Assembly: GCA_030141605.1 (NCBI GenBank)
Contig: JAQGDQ010000033.1
Location: 186,001-250,000, forward strand
Origin: Tubiluchus corallicola
Lineage: Eukaryota; Priapulida; Priapulimorpha; Priapulimorphida; Tubiluchidae
DNA length: 64,000 nt
Direction of reading: 5' to 3'
The notes beneath the pieces are model-generated. The model saw only the letters and a list, made by a program, of their open reading frames with translations, ran no database searches and was not told the origin of the DNA. A program made the position numbers and the translations under genes. Of this stretch, positions 12,745 to 26,100 are shown piece after piece (position 1 is the first letter of the stretch; every line of letters begins with the position of its first letter).

Positions 12745-15013
12745 CTTCGAATTTTACAGCCTTTGTTTCTAAGGGTACAAATCAAGGAAGTTTGCAAATA
12801 CAGCTTTTTATCACCAAGATCGAGACGACCGAGCCATCCTTAAATAGAAGGCTTAAGAAACAACCCGCTTTTTAGTCCACTATATTATAGTATAAGGTAC
12901 ATCCACTATACTATAGTATAACATGCATTGCACGACAACCTGGTGAGAAAAATAACGTAAACGCCTCTCTCATTTCGTCTTCGTGTTGGTTAATACCGTT
13001 TCAGAAGTTTTGATCATAGTTAAACACTGTGCACAACAATTTAAAACAGATCATCATAAGTACTAAAAATGTTTACATCACTGTCATTGTCTTTTGGCCA
13101 TAACGTGTATTATAGATATTATGCACGCAGAATTTTAAAATAATATAAGAAATCTGCCCCAAAGACATATAAACACAGCAGTTAACAGACGCAACTTAGC
13201 TGCAAAAACGATTAGCACTACGGGAGTGTGGGCTGACATGTTTCTCCTGGAAATAAAATCCTAGCACATTCAACGCACTGTTTAAAACGCGAAAGTTGTT
13301 TTAACTACGTGCAGTTTGATCCTCAGTCCTTTTTCAATTTGCTGCGATCTACTACGTTTAGCTATGCAAGTACATAACCTATAAATTTTGTATTATTGGC
13401 TGAAGATAACAAACAAGCTGGCTATACAATGATTATTTCCAGCATTGTTCTGCAACAGCTGAACTGTAAAAAAATGAATGAGAATGTACTGGTGCCATTT
13501 TTATGACTCAGGATTCTTAATGTTCAGTACGCTATTAACTAAGCCCATTCAACAGTACCAATTGTGATACTGTACATTAACTCGAAAAAGTCTCAAATTT
13601 GAAAATGTGATAGATCATACTGGCTACCTTAACTGAACAATAAGAAGCACGTCGTTTGTGAATATAACTCAGGTTAATCTGCATAAAATACATACCAGTA
13701 GACACGCTTTTAAATAGCTGTCAAATTTTTTTTAGAAATCGAGATTGGTAATACTTTGTATGTATGGAATAGATTGTCCTGGCATAGGGTCAAGCGCAGG
13801 AGGTATGCGACTATTTCTGGTGCTTTTTCAGGTACCACAGTACGAAGCACCTTTGACCCAATAACTACTTTGTTTTCCTACCATTCCTCAATATCACATG
13901 TGCGCTAGACTAAGACATAATGTTACCAGCAAAATCTTAAATCAGGTATTCTATAGATACGTAATCATTTTATAGAATGCCAAAGCAAACCAGGTAGTGT
14001 CTGAAATAGTTCATTCTACTTTTCTTAACCATTATATATAATACAAGTCAACGCAAAGTGAGTAATTCTTAGATTTTAAACATTTAAATTAGTTTTTCTA
14101 GGCATTTTTAAGAATACTGAATAAATTTTAGCTAATATAAAAATAAAACAATCATTCAACTGTTCTGATATAATTTTCCTAGGCATTTTATATAATGCCA
14201 ATTTTATTTTAGGGAATGTGTGAAATTGAACCCAGTTTTAATGTGCTTACGAATTTCTGTAGTAGCTACATTCGTTGGCTGACTTGACTTACTCTCTTGT
14301 CCAAGAATTCTGTCATTCCTCTTCTGTGGTGGGCAGACAAAGAGAGAGTGAGCAAAAAAAAACGCTTTCATTCAAATGGTCTAATTTTAAAATTGCAAAA
14401 AATACATTCTACATAAAAGAACAATTCAAAAATAATTTTACAAAAATTGGGGGCGGGGGAAAAATAAAATTGAGGGTAAAAGTTAAATACATGTATTCAT
14501 AAATGAAAATATTCTGATTTTAAAGCGATGGTGACATTCACTCTGCAACAGAGCACATACCTATTGCTATTCATTCAAATTTAAAGAATACTGCTTTTGA
14601 TTAAGGAGTGTCCAAATATATATATATATATATAAAAAAAAATGAACAATATAAGATAAAATATTTAAAAGTTATCTCATACAGCTTTCTAGACATGCTT
14701 AGTACAGAAACCAGAGATGTTACTTACAGCTTATGGCTAATTATAACATTTCCCGGATCATTCAGAAAATATGACACAAAGTGATCTACATGTTTATTGT
14801 AAGCCTGATAGCAGGATATCCTAGAAAAAATATTTAATTATTGTAACAATAATTATTATTACCCACTGTCTTTTCAACAAGCTCACCAAATGCCAGTTCT
14901 ATCTATCAGCATCCATCACTATTCTTTTCAAAACAAGGGTAATTATAGTATTATTGCAATTATTATTACTGGCACAATGTACGTTATGTATGATGTTGTT
15001 TAATTAATAATTT
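12745..15013. other. Intergenic stretch upstream of PIGO and downstream of the 7TM receptor gene
   Basis: It contains the PIGO 5' flank and the receptor 3' flank. I find no convincing gene. A near-repeat of ctatattatagtata / ctatactatagtata lies at 12879-12924, and a (TA)n microsatellite at about 14618-14634. A 31-codon open frame with splice-like borders at 14727-14822 (- strand) is discussed under rejected items. Confidence 0.55.
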
Positions 15014-18000
15014 TTAGGAAGTGTCTTTCACTGGAAATTCCAATTTTCTTTCCAAAGAGTCAACAGGTCGACTAGAACTTTCACCAAACTGGTTTGTTTT
15101 GTTCTGAACGTTCTCATCTTTCAAGGTCTCTGCAGGCTTTTGCTTCTCCTTAGCTGCTTCAACATCTATTTTCCTCATTCGCACACGGGTTATTTGCCTT
15201 TTCATGTCCTCATCATCACCTATAGTGATGAGCAGAATACAAATGCCCTAGCACAAAAACAACTGACATCAGCTTGCTATGTAGATGAAAGTTTCAACAG
15301 ATTATTGCTAAGAATTGAATATTTACACTTCTGTTTACAATATTTTCTATCTAATTTAGAACAGTGTTTGAGTAATTTCAGTTAACAAAATTATAAGGTG
15401 AAAGAAACGCATGATTCGACTTCACAGTAAAACAGTATTTTAAAGTAATGGGAAACACAGAAGCAGTACTGATCAACGCACAACTTTAAAGGAGCATTGA
15501 GGTATTTTTACAAATATGAGGTTTTGTGATGTATCCACATCATATTATGACCTGATATGAGTGACTAATTCAAAAAGTTTAGTATTTTGTCAGCCTCTAA
15601 TGGATTTTCCTGTATTTTCATGAATTTTGGAGGCTTAAAGTGAGCTTTAACTTATAACCATCAAATGTTAAAAATTGCTGTTATAGTAAATCCATTTTTA
15701 GGAATATGTAGGCTGTTGTGTATAACCTCTAAAGCATAAAAAAGGCAACGTTATATTTACATGCTGTGCACTATGCAGTTATGGGTTCAAAGTATTACAC
15801 AGCAAATTATGGACAACAGAATGTAGCACTGTGACATTAATTAAAATGTTTAATTCTACTAATCTTCTTAAAACAGAAAAGCATTTATTTCATGAAAAAG
15901 TAAAGTGCTGCAAGTCTATATCAGGTCTTCAAAGAAAAAAAGTACTCACAAGTAAAACTAAATCTATACCATTTATAAATTCAAATTACCTGCAAAGTTA
16001 GCAAAGACATGAAGAAGTAGTGAAGCAGAGTTGAAGCTGTAACGAAGCCTTGGAAGCCCACCCACCAGGTAAAAAAAATCAGAGGTACCAAGGTTAAGAT
16101 ATACCTGAATGCATGCCTAGAAAAAAGCACAACATCATAAACACTAAAGGTACTTCTACAGTATGAGTTTGTAGACGTTAAATTTTAAATTTAATCCAGC
16201 TTTTGAGCAAGTTATGAATTTTGAATCCCACAATAGCTAATTGCATGAATAGTGACAAATAAATAGCAGTAACTGTGCTAAAATTGTTAGAGGAAAACAG
16301 TGCTGTAAAAGCTAAATTCTTTCTGATTAACTTAGTTCCTTACTAAGATAATGAAACAAATTTTCAGACAGTAGTAAATCTGACAACACCTAATTAAGAA
16401 AGGTGATTTTATAGTGTAAAGTTATAGATTTTTTACTTAAATTGAAATGTTTATCATTGAAACTGATAAATACACTGTTTTGATAAAAACGGACCTTCTG
16501 TAGTTTAACACTTCAAAATTACTTCAAAATTAAAAAAAATATTTAACGTTGAAAAATGGTATAATAATGCTGCTATGAAAAGATGCGTGTTATATTGCTA
16601 TTAATAACTTATTCATACATTTTCAAATATCAGACATATGACTGTAACTTGTAAGACTTACAAATCTTACTAGTTGGATCAACAGATTGAGACTGTAAAG
16701 ATATAAAGACTAACCTTGCCCATTTGACTTTGATGTCCTCAGGTAGTGCTTCTTTTAGTTTGCAAAACTTTAATGAGCAAGCCAGGATAAGGAAAAATTC
16801 GAGCTAGAAAAGTAAATTAGCATAGATTCACATACGCATGCACGCACGCACACACATAGTTAAATAGACAGATTAGTTACATATATATATATATATATAT
16901 ATATATGTTAATACCACAGGAAATGAAACTTGCTAAAGTTTTACTATACAAAAAAAAATTACAATCCTACCCACTTTTAGGTTACTGGTACAAACACAAA
17001 CACACTTTGGACATCACAGTCAGTACAAAAAGTTCTCTTTTAACGACACCTTGTTTAATGATATCAGCCTTTAATTATGTTTGTTGCACTCAGAAATCAC
17101 AGTAATAATTTGCCATATTAAGCAGTCAGATGCAGACATTTATAATTCATTGCTGGTCACTCACTAATTATTGAGACTTTCCCATATACAGATGGAATTC
17201 CTCTGATAAAATTCTCCATGTTACATTGCTGGGTTAATTATACTTGAGTTCACCTCGTTTGCATTTGGGTTGTCAGAAAAACAACACTATACACAAAAAA
17301 GTCTGCTAAACAGAAATGGCTGGTACTAAACAACTGCAGGAAACTTTTAAAAACACAGTATTGAAATAACTCTGGCAGAGAACAAACAAAAGTAAGACAT
17401 GATGTTACTAATGCTTTACAGTTCTAAAAAAACAAGCAGAGAAAGAATAGAAAGAAGAAGAAATGGAAGGAGAGCAATCAGGAGAGGAAAATACATGTAT
17501 TGAAGAAAGAAAACCTACGTTAAAAATTTCAAGTTTCGCTGTAAACTTTAGCTTTTTAGCTTTTACTTAAAAAATGTCACAAATAATTGCCACGTAGTGT
17601 TTGATTTATGAATCAATGCAACTGAAAGATTTTACACAGCCAGGTATTATTGATTTTTGTCTTCTCAGTGGTCGCTTTTACCTAGCCAAGTATTATTGAT
17701 CTTTGAGTTGGAAATGCGAAAAAATGCTTCTACATTAATTTCTATGGAAGGTACTGTTTCACATGAACGACATTTCCCTTAACGATGAATTTTGCTGGAA
17801 CACATTAACGTCCTTAAGCGAATACTGTCTATACATTAATTAACACCATCATTTAAACAGTGTACCACTTTATAACAAATTCAAAGCTGAATTGGCTCAG
17901 AACTGTGAATCTGACTAAAGCATGCAAAAACACAAAGCCCAGCCATCATGAAAAATTTAATAAATGTTACTACGACAAGTTTTTCACATAAAATATCAAC

Positions 18001-20116
18001 ACTAAAATCATTGCTCGATGATTTGAGTGATTTTTTTAATTGTTAAGCCATTTTTGTCAAAAATTGCCTTCTCAGCATAAAGCTAAATGTATCTTAAAGC
18101 AATTTAGCTGCTTGAGCCAAAACAGTTAATGTGCAAATGAATTAAAGAGCAAAATTAACCTTTTTAATGAGTTTCAGTCCACTCTGATAAAACTATTCAT
18201 TAAAAAACTTGCTTTCCAAAATTTGTCACTAAATTGTTTGGAAATGGTAACAAAAAATGAAAAACATTTTATGTCCTATTTAGTACTTACAATGGCCATA
18301 GAGGCAGCAGGTCCAATAAATGACAACAAGAATAGGCCACTTGAAATGAAGCAGCTGCAAAAAAACAGCAAAATGGCTTTTAAAACATAATGATTAAACA
18401 AGAATGCTGGTTTGTTCACTTGTCTGAATAACGAATGTTTCTTGCTTTCAATTTTTGGTGAAATGCCAAGAATACAGACCTAACGTAATTACTGTAATAA
18501 TTTCAGAAAAATGTCATTTAGATAACATTGTTTGCAGTAATAGTTTACATTACCTGAGATGCAAAACTATATCAAAACACAAAAAAAACATTTATTTATA
18601 TAAATCAAATATTGTTTTCTTGCTGGAGTTTTGCATCGGCATGTACTCATCCGATATTAATGTATAATGAATTAAACAGATATAGTTGCATTGTGCAGCT
18701 TATTCACTATGCCAGTTAACGTTTGCAGTTGTAACTATATAAAAATGCGAAGTGTATTTACTTACAGGTAATCACTTATAAAAATGCTGCGTTTAATTGC
18801 AACAGTAACCACGACAATTATCAATGGAAATCCCCAGCCAATTAGACTGGATATGATAGAAATACGAAGTCTTCTTGGCGAATTGTGAGCATAAAGAAAG
18901 ACGGTCATGACAATGCCAAAAACAAGCAGCCACGATATCACAGCAAGAAAAAAGTAATGGAGTAGAACAGCAGTTACAACACAACCCACCTACATTCAAA
19001 AAAAAATTATTTAAAAATTACGAGAGCACAGAGATGAACAATAATCAAATAGTCTTAGCATTTTTTTATATATAGTCCTGTGTTCTGCAAGCCTAGCTTG
19101 AAAGGGACAGTACTCAGTGGCAGATGGCAGGTTCTACTTAAAGTTAATAGTCGCAGCAGGACTTGAACCATCCCAATGTCATCTACTAAAATGAGACAAT
19201 GCACCAGCAAAAATGATTTGCACATTCAGGTATATACTTTGTCAAGGAGATAAATAACTGAGGATACTACAGCAGATGAAACTCCCAGGGATAGTTTTCT
19301 AGATAGTCACTCATTCATTTATTGATTAGGTTAGACAGTGCTTAACTTTTCCTTGATAAGCATATACTATGGGCACTCCGTTGTTCCCCTCATCGGATAA
19401 ATAAACTAATTGAAACCACATCTATGTAAACACTTCTAGCACTTCTAAAACAGAAAATGCGTAAGGCAGCAAATCGGCCATTCTTGCAAATTCAGCAGTT
19501 AAGTGAATTACGAGATTCAATTGTTTAATTACCAAATTAACCATAGTCAAATTACAAGTGGTTCAGTATAGTATTATTACCATTAATAATGATGATGACC
19601 AGACAGTGATAACAATGATGTAAAAATACATAGAACAACTAACTTTGTTATGAGTTGCTGTTATTCCTGCAAGAAATGTAATCTGTGCAACAAGAAGCGT
19701 GAAGCTCAAATTTTTTACAATGAAAGCTCTCACAGAAAGCATTTCCTGAGCCAAAGCATTCATCTGGTTACGACTCACACTACAAATAAAAAATGTAAGC
19801 AAGCTATCAAAATAAAGCGGACGGGCACTACGTAATTCAAAGTGCTATAGTATTTCAATGTTAAGTACATACCACGAAATTAAACCACTTTTATAAGATG
19901 TCCAAAAGTTAATGTACTTGCTAGTGCAAAATATTTAGAGAAAGTACTGACTTATTTGTCAAATTCCTTACCAAAAACATGTTAGTATAAGTATCGTTAC
20001 AAAAAGGCTGAAAATGGATATTGTCATAATGACAGCAGTAAAAACCTTCAAAGTTTTGAATGCTGTAAGCAATTCTATGTCTTCTACATCAGAGGTAGTC
20101 ACATCTAATGAGTCTT
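15014..20116 (-). other. Seven-transmembrane module of the receptor (adhesion/secretin GPCR type)
   Basis: Seven exons encode the bundle. TM1 is FTAVIMTISIFSLFVTILIL. TM2 follows IVKNLSFTLLVAQITFLAGI, matching the adhesion-GPCR pattern I.KNL...L...Q..FL.GI. TM3 is CVVTAVLLHYFFLAVISWLL, with the expected Cys and LHYF..A..SW. TM4 has IGWGFPLIIVVVTVAIK (family GWG.P). TM5 is CFISSGLFLLSFIGPAASMA (C...S.....FIGP). TM6 is FRYILTLVPLIFFTWWVGF. TM7 is LLHYFFMSLLTLQGICILLI, where LQG matches the family's SLQG. The tail is about 65 residues, Lys/Glu-rich and Ser-containing. All seven segments are present, so the module looks functional. The exon before TM1 has no C-x-W...HLT.F GPS sequence. Confidence 0.93.
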
Positions 20117-23100
20117 CTGAAATTACAAACATAAATAATGTTAGGCACTTCATAATTTGTGTACAAGTTAATATGTAGTTTGTATAGTCATAATCGTCAA
20201 CAGCATTAACAGGTTGTTGTATTTATTTATGGGGACCACCTACTTTATAAATTTGATCATATAAAAAATAGAAAAACATACATTTACTTATAACTGGACA
20301 ATTGTCAGAAAACTTTATAAATTCCTAGCTTGATTTTTTATAATTCAGGCAGGTCCTAGCCAGCTAAAGTCCTTTTCCATACCAAATTCACCCAATCTAA
20401 CCCACTATGCTCTATTTTAATCCACTCCACCCCAGTCTGATTAATTAATTGCAGGCTAATCCAAATTAATCAAGCCAAACTAGATCTTATCATCCTATAC
20501 AATGGATCCAGTCCAACTAGATCCTTTACAAATTACACTACAGCAGTTATTCGCACAAAGTCTCACACAGCCTATTTTCACACACGAAACCTAAAAGAAA
20601 GCATATATAAAATACATTTAAAGGCAATTAAAGTCAATTGATATAAGTGAATAGTTTTGTCTAAAAGCATATTCATTGTACAAAATACCTGTAGTTGATA
20701 ATGCCAAAGTCGAAGTCGTAACAAGTAACGCAGTAGTTGGCTCAGTTGACGCCATGGTTGTTTCTTTTACAGTAGATATTGCTTCAGTAGTATATGCAGT
20801 GGTCGTGGCAAGTTCTGTAATCGTTTCCAAAGTTGTTGTAGGTGGTCCTGTCATAGCATCAAAGCTAACATAATCTAACATTATTTAATCCAATCTATTA
20901 TATTCTATTCTTGTGTGCTAATTTATTCTAAGCTGGCCTGGCTCAAGTTAACCAAATCAGGTGTCGTTTAAACTCGACAAAATAAACGTCACTAAACATA
21001 ACTGAACATAAAATAATTCTATAAGTCAATCAACCAAGCATTACCTCCCATAACCTAACCACTCCAGGGAAATATACAATTCCAGCCTTCCCATTAAGTT
21101 TATAGGCATACCTAATAGATTTCAAGGACAGCAACTAGACTTTAAAGAAGTTAACCTTTTGAAGTTGATATTAAAAAGCCCAAACCAACTTACTTGCATG
21201 TGTAATTGAGCCCAAGGAAAGTGCTTACAAAATACAGTAGGCACCGCTTAATAGACTCACAAAGGGACCGAAGTGTCGTGACCCAATTAACCGATTGAAC
21301 TTATTAACCGATGGGTGTACCATTACTGGTATAGAAGTATAAGTCACCAGCTTATTATGCACTGCAAAAATTTTTAATGAATTTTATAAATGAAGTAATG
21401 CCTAAATTCCTTTGTACAGTTAAAAATTAGATAAAACATTTTAAAATATTAATTTATTTAAGTGAATTAGAAATAAATAAAAAAGTATATTTTCTAAATC
21501 ACACAATTACAAAAATTCCTTCAAAGACGGCTGCTTCATTTTATCGTGAAGAAAGTTGGCTCACAAAGTTCTCACAAAAATCTGTTGTTGTATGATGCAC
21601 AAATTCGTGTAAAATACTTACATACATCTCGTAAAAAATCCATGCTAGGGCTACTTAAACTATTGGTGGTGCCCGTGTTTCCTCGCAAGTAGCTTTGTCT
21701 GTAGTTTTGCCTAAGCTCCTGCTTGCTATAATTGTGATGCACTTACTGTACTGTACCTGCATCCCTGACATACCAGCAACATCTAACTGATTAAACGTTC
21801 TGACAAAGACAGCCAGAGCTTCAAAAGCAAACCGCTAAGCAAGTGATTCCATGTTTAGCTTCTAGCAATTCTTTTGTAACAAGGTTAATTGCAATGGACG
21901 GGCGAGTCAAAGGAAACCATTAGGCTAGCATATTAACATATGATAAATGTTCCTGCTTACAAATGAAAAGGTACTTAACATGATTGTTTCTATGTATATT
22001 ACAGGACAAAAGTGAACTAAGATGATATAAAAGTCGTAAAACCTTATTAGTCACACAAAAGTGTCTTACTGAAACATGTGAAGCAAAAATATTGAATCAA
22101 TTATGCGGAGCTATTTGAACCAATTACCGACAGTTTTTATGTACATTTGAATAGAAGCGGCTCATACCAGGCATTTATGAGTGAATTAAGAAAACGAGTC
22201 TATTAACCGTGAGTCTATTAAGCGGTTCCTACTGTACATCAGACGAGATTATGTTTAAGTTTCTTGCCATAAGAAAGAGTTATGTTTAAACAGCATATTT
22301 GTCTTACGGTATACAGTATACCTGTTGTAGATAATGCCAAAGTTGATGTTGTAATCAGTAACTCAGTAGAAAGTTCAGTTGACACTACAGTGGTTTCTTG
22401 CACAGTAGAAGTTAGCTCAGCAGTAGGCACAATGGTCACTTCAACTTCTGTAGTCATTTCCAGAGTTGTAGTTAATGGTTCAGTTGTCGTATCTTCTGTT
22501 GTTGGCTCCTGTGTGGTTGAAGGTGCTTTCGTTGTAACAGGTGTTGTTTGCTGTGTCGTTGTGATGACTTCTAGAGTGGTAGGTAATGCTGTGGTGCTAG
22601 GTAACGTTGTGGTATCCACTGTAGTAGTTTTAACTTTGGTTGTCATTTGCTCTGTGGTTATGACAGTTGTTGGTAGAACTGTTTCAGTGGTAGTTTCTAT
22701 TGTTGTAGATTGAACTGTAGTAACTGGCATGGAAGTTGTAAGAATTGCAGTTGTAGTTTCGATCTGTGTTGTCGGAGCGGGAGTAGTGACACTTTCCGTT
22801 GTTGTAACAGCAATTGTTGTTGTTGGTTCTATGGGCTCGCCAAATGTCGTTTTCATTTCAGTTGTACTCATCTTCGTAGTAGCTGTGGTAGTAGGAACTG
22901 TAGTTATTTCTGGTGTTGCTGGTATGACTGCTGTTGTTAAAGCAGTTGTTATTGGAACTGTAAAAGCAGTAAAGAAAGTGACAATTATTAATTTTAAAAC
23001 CTAAACTATACGAACATAAAATATGCCATTAAACATCTGCACTCCATTGCAACTACATAATTTTGACGCTCAAAATATTTTCAAAAGTTAGAAATCAGAA

Positions 23101-26100
23101 TCAGATTACACCATTTATAAGCACAAAAGGGCAATACCGATAATCTTGCTGATGTATCTTGTTAGCTTCATTGGTTCATATAATAATGCAGGCAAGTTCA
23201 ATGGCTTGTCATCACTAACATAAGACACCCATGGTACATCAACTGGTTTAGCAAGCATCCCTTTGTAACCAACAAACACGAAATCCTCTGAAAAAAATTG
23301 TGCAATGTGTTCTATTGTAGGAAAATAAACACAACCATAAAGATCAGCAGTGTAACACTAAATCATTCTGCTATGTCTTGGCATACTAAAAATTACGAAA
23401 TTGAAAAAACGATCGCAACCCCTCTAAAACTTAATGTGAGACATTGCCAAGGCTGAGACTGATAAACAGTTCAAGAAACATACAAGCCAACATATACAGA
23501 CAAAACTTTATCTAATTTCAACTCAGAGTGATCTAAAAAAACATTACAGTGGGCAATATAAAATTTTACTAAAATAATTTTTATGGATACAGAAAAGAAA
23601 TTAAAATATAAGACCTGGAACATTAGTTTGCAGTTTGTTGGTAGATTACACACATCAGTAATAACATAGCCATTGGCTGTAAATTTATAATCACGTAATC
23701 TTGCATAATTTAATTATCGAAGTTTTTCCACGACATTTAAAAAACTACTGAAAACATCAATGAGCTCATAAGGCAATTCTGTAATTACATGCTTGCAGAA
23801 AATGCCCGTGTGGCTTTCCAAGTAGTTCATGGAATAATTGAAATGTGTGCTTGCAAACCAATACCATCCATTAAGTCAGCATAGTCAAAACTACGTTATG
23901 ATGCTTCAAAGTAGAATGCATCAAAAATTTGGTCAAAAGCCAATTTTTTGCTTTTATAAAAACTAACACTAGCTTAATTGCCAACTTATGAACGATTTTG
24001 CTATGCAAGCACACAAATACTAAAACAACTCAACTGAGCACTGATAACTTTTGTGACGAGCATGCATCTAACAAACTATATAACAATATGAAGCAAACAG
24101 GCAAACAGTAGTCGCATGACACGAATGCACAACAAAACTATAGCATGCAAAAATATTATTTTCTTTTGTATAAAGTTAGATCAGACTGGCTGCACCGTAC
24201 GCATCACCACAGTAGTGTTGATTCTTGCAAAGTTTAATTGCCAAGACCTTAGACAATAAAAAACAGTATGTCAGTAAGACACAAACTGGCGTTAGTCTCA
24301 TTGCAGACCTTGTAACAGGCGATTCTATTTAATTTCGGAAAAAGCCTATGTTTTCCATTTCATACCTAACCCAACGGTGTCATTTAAAGGTGCTCCAAAT
24401 GACGACAATTGACTGAAGACTTTAGACTGTCTTGGCATGCTAAGAGAAATGCCCTCGCCAATCACTACAATTGCAGACTCGTCAGCAATGCTGTCTAAAT
24501 GCTTTTCAACGTCTAATTCTGTAGCCACATCAGCTTCTCCACATTCCATATTGTAAGTACGGCCAGGACTAGGCTAGAATAAAATACACTCACAATAAAA
24601 TACAAGAAATGAAGCAGCTATGTCCAAATAGTTTCATCATAATTTTACCAAATCATTTCAAATGGCTATAGATTGGCTCAATTTAACTTTTCACGATTAA
24701 AGGTAAACTATAATAACATCATATATTTCCATTCTTCCCAAGAACAAAATCTATTAACAGACCCCGCAAATGCTGTATCCTAAAAAATTGTCAATTAAAG
24801 AATTGGCACCAACTAAAGAATTACCTGTCCTGTATTCAAATCAATAGAAGAAATAAAAAAGCCACAGTCTAAGTGGCTTTCCCCATTAATCTCCAAAAAT
24901 CTTCCGTCAACTTTCACCATTGTGGTGGGCGGAACATTGCCAACAACTTCCACGTAAAATCCTAAAATACAAAAATTTAACAATATCAGAATTGTTTGTT
25001 AGCTTGTTGAGGATGGTCACAGAGGTTTTGGGTATTTAAAAAACTACAATCTTGGTATGACTGAGACTGTATCATTGCATTACACAATTCTTTGTTCACT
25101 AAACTTGGTTGTTATTTCATAAAAAAACCCTATCAAATCATTATAGACTGAACCATATCAGTTTTTACTTTTCACGCTTGATAAATGATCGGTTCGCTCT
25201 GACAGCACAAAATAGTAAAAATAATTCATCTTCACTTATTGTCAAATAGATAGGGTGACAAAAAAATCGTTAAAAGCTAACAATACATAAAATGTTGCAG
25301 CAGGTACAAAATTGTACAGAAATAAAAACAAGTGATACATGGTTTTTTAGTCAAAAATTGTTCTCTTCCCTCAAATAAAAGATCAGAAAATTTAGGGTGT
25401 ACCTTTGGTCAACTGCTCACGTATCATGTAAAGTAAGATAGAGGCATTATAGCCCTCAACAAAACATGGCTGATCATCATTTGCCGAAATCAGAGTTCCA
25501 CAGGAATGAATAGAATTAGATGCAGAAACAGTAAGAATCCTAGGAAAGTACAAGATGCGCACAATTTAGTAAAAAATTGGCAGTAGAAGTGTTTTTAAGC
25601 ATAAAGGTTTTTAACAACTTGTTGCGGGAATAGCTGAAAAGTCAAGGAATGTGCTTTGCAACCGAAGTTAAGAATAATATTAAGGCTAGTCAGAGGCTGA
25701 TGGATGATCGCTGGACTCAATACTCATTCTGTGTGGTTTCATACAACATACTGATTTTGGCTGTTTACTTGGTAGAGAGAAGGTGTATTCACATTCAAAG
25801 GTTGTAAAGACACCTCTGCTGGTACATCTTAGAGGTATGTACAACCTCGTAATGAGATAGGTTCTGGTCTCACCACAACCCCATTGAGTAGGCCTGTAGT
25901 TGAATACTGGATTCTGGCTTGTATTAATGTTACCGACAAAAGTGTACAAACATTATTTTAAGCGAGTAATTAGTTATTTATGTGTAACGGAGAAATGAAA
26001 CCAAAATTAAGGAAAAACACAAGTGACGTGCTTTAAACTTTTTTAGTTGTAACAAACCTTTCTTCCGGATCAGATTGTGGTATCCAGGGTAATCTATCAT

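Noticed and set aside
14727-14822. Open frame of about 31 codons on the - strand with acceptor- and donor-like borders (QAYNKHVDHFVSYFLN)
   Set aside because: It lies after the receptor stop codon and is not needed by PIGO, whose exons are complete. It has no recognisable family and its reading frame closes inside the donor. It may be a cryptic or alternative exon, but I cannot support it.
22239-23004. Val/Ser-rich open frames on the + strand opposite the receptor mucin exon
   Set aside because: They are antisense shadows of the Thr-rich repeat (ACA/ACT codons read backwards as TGT/AGT and GTT).
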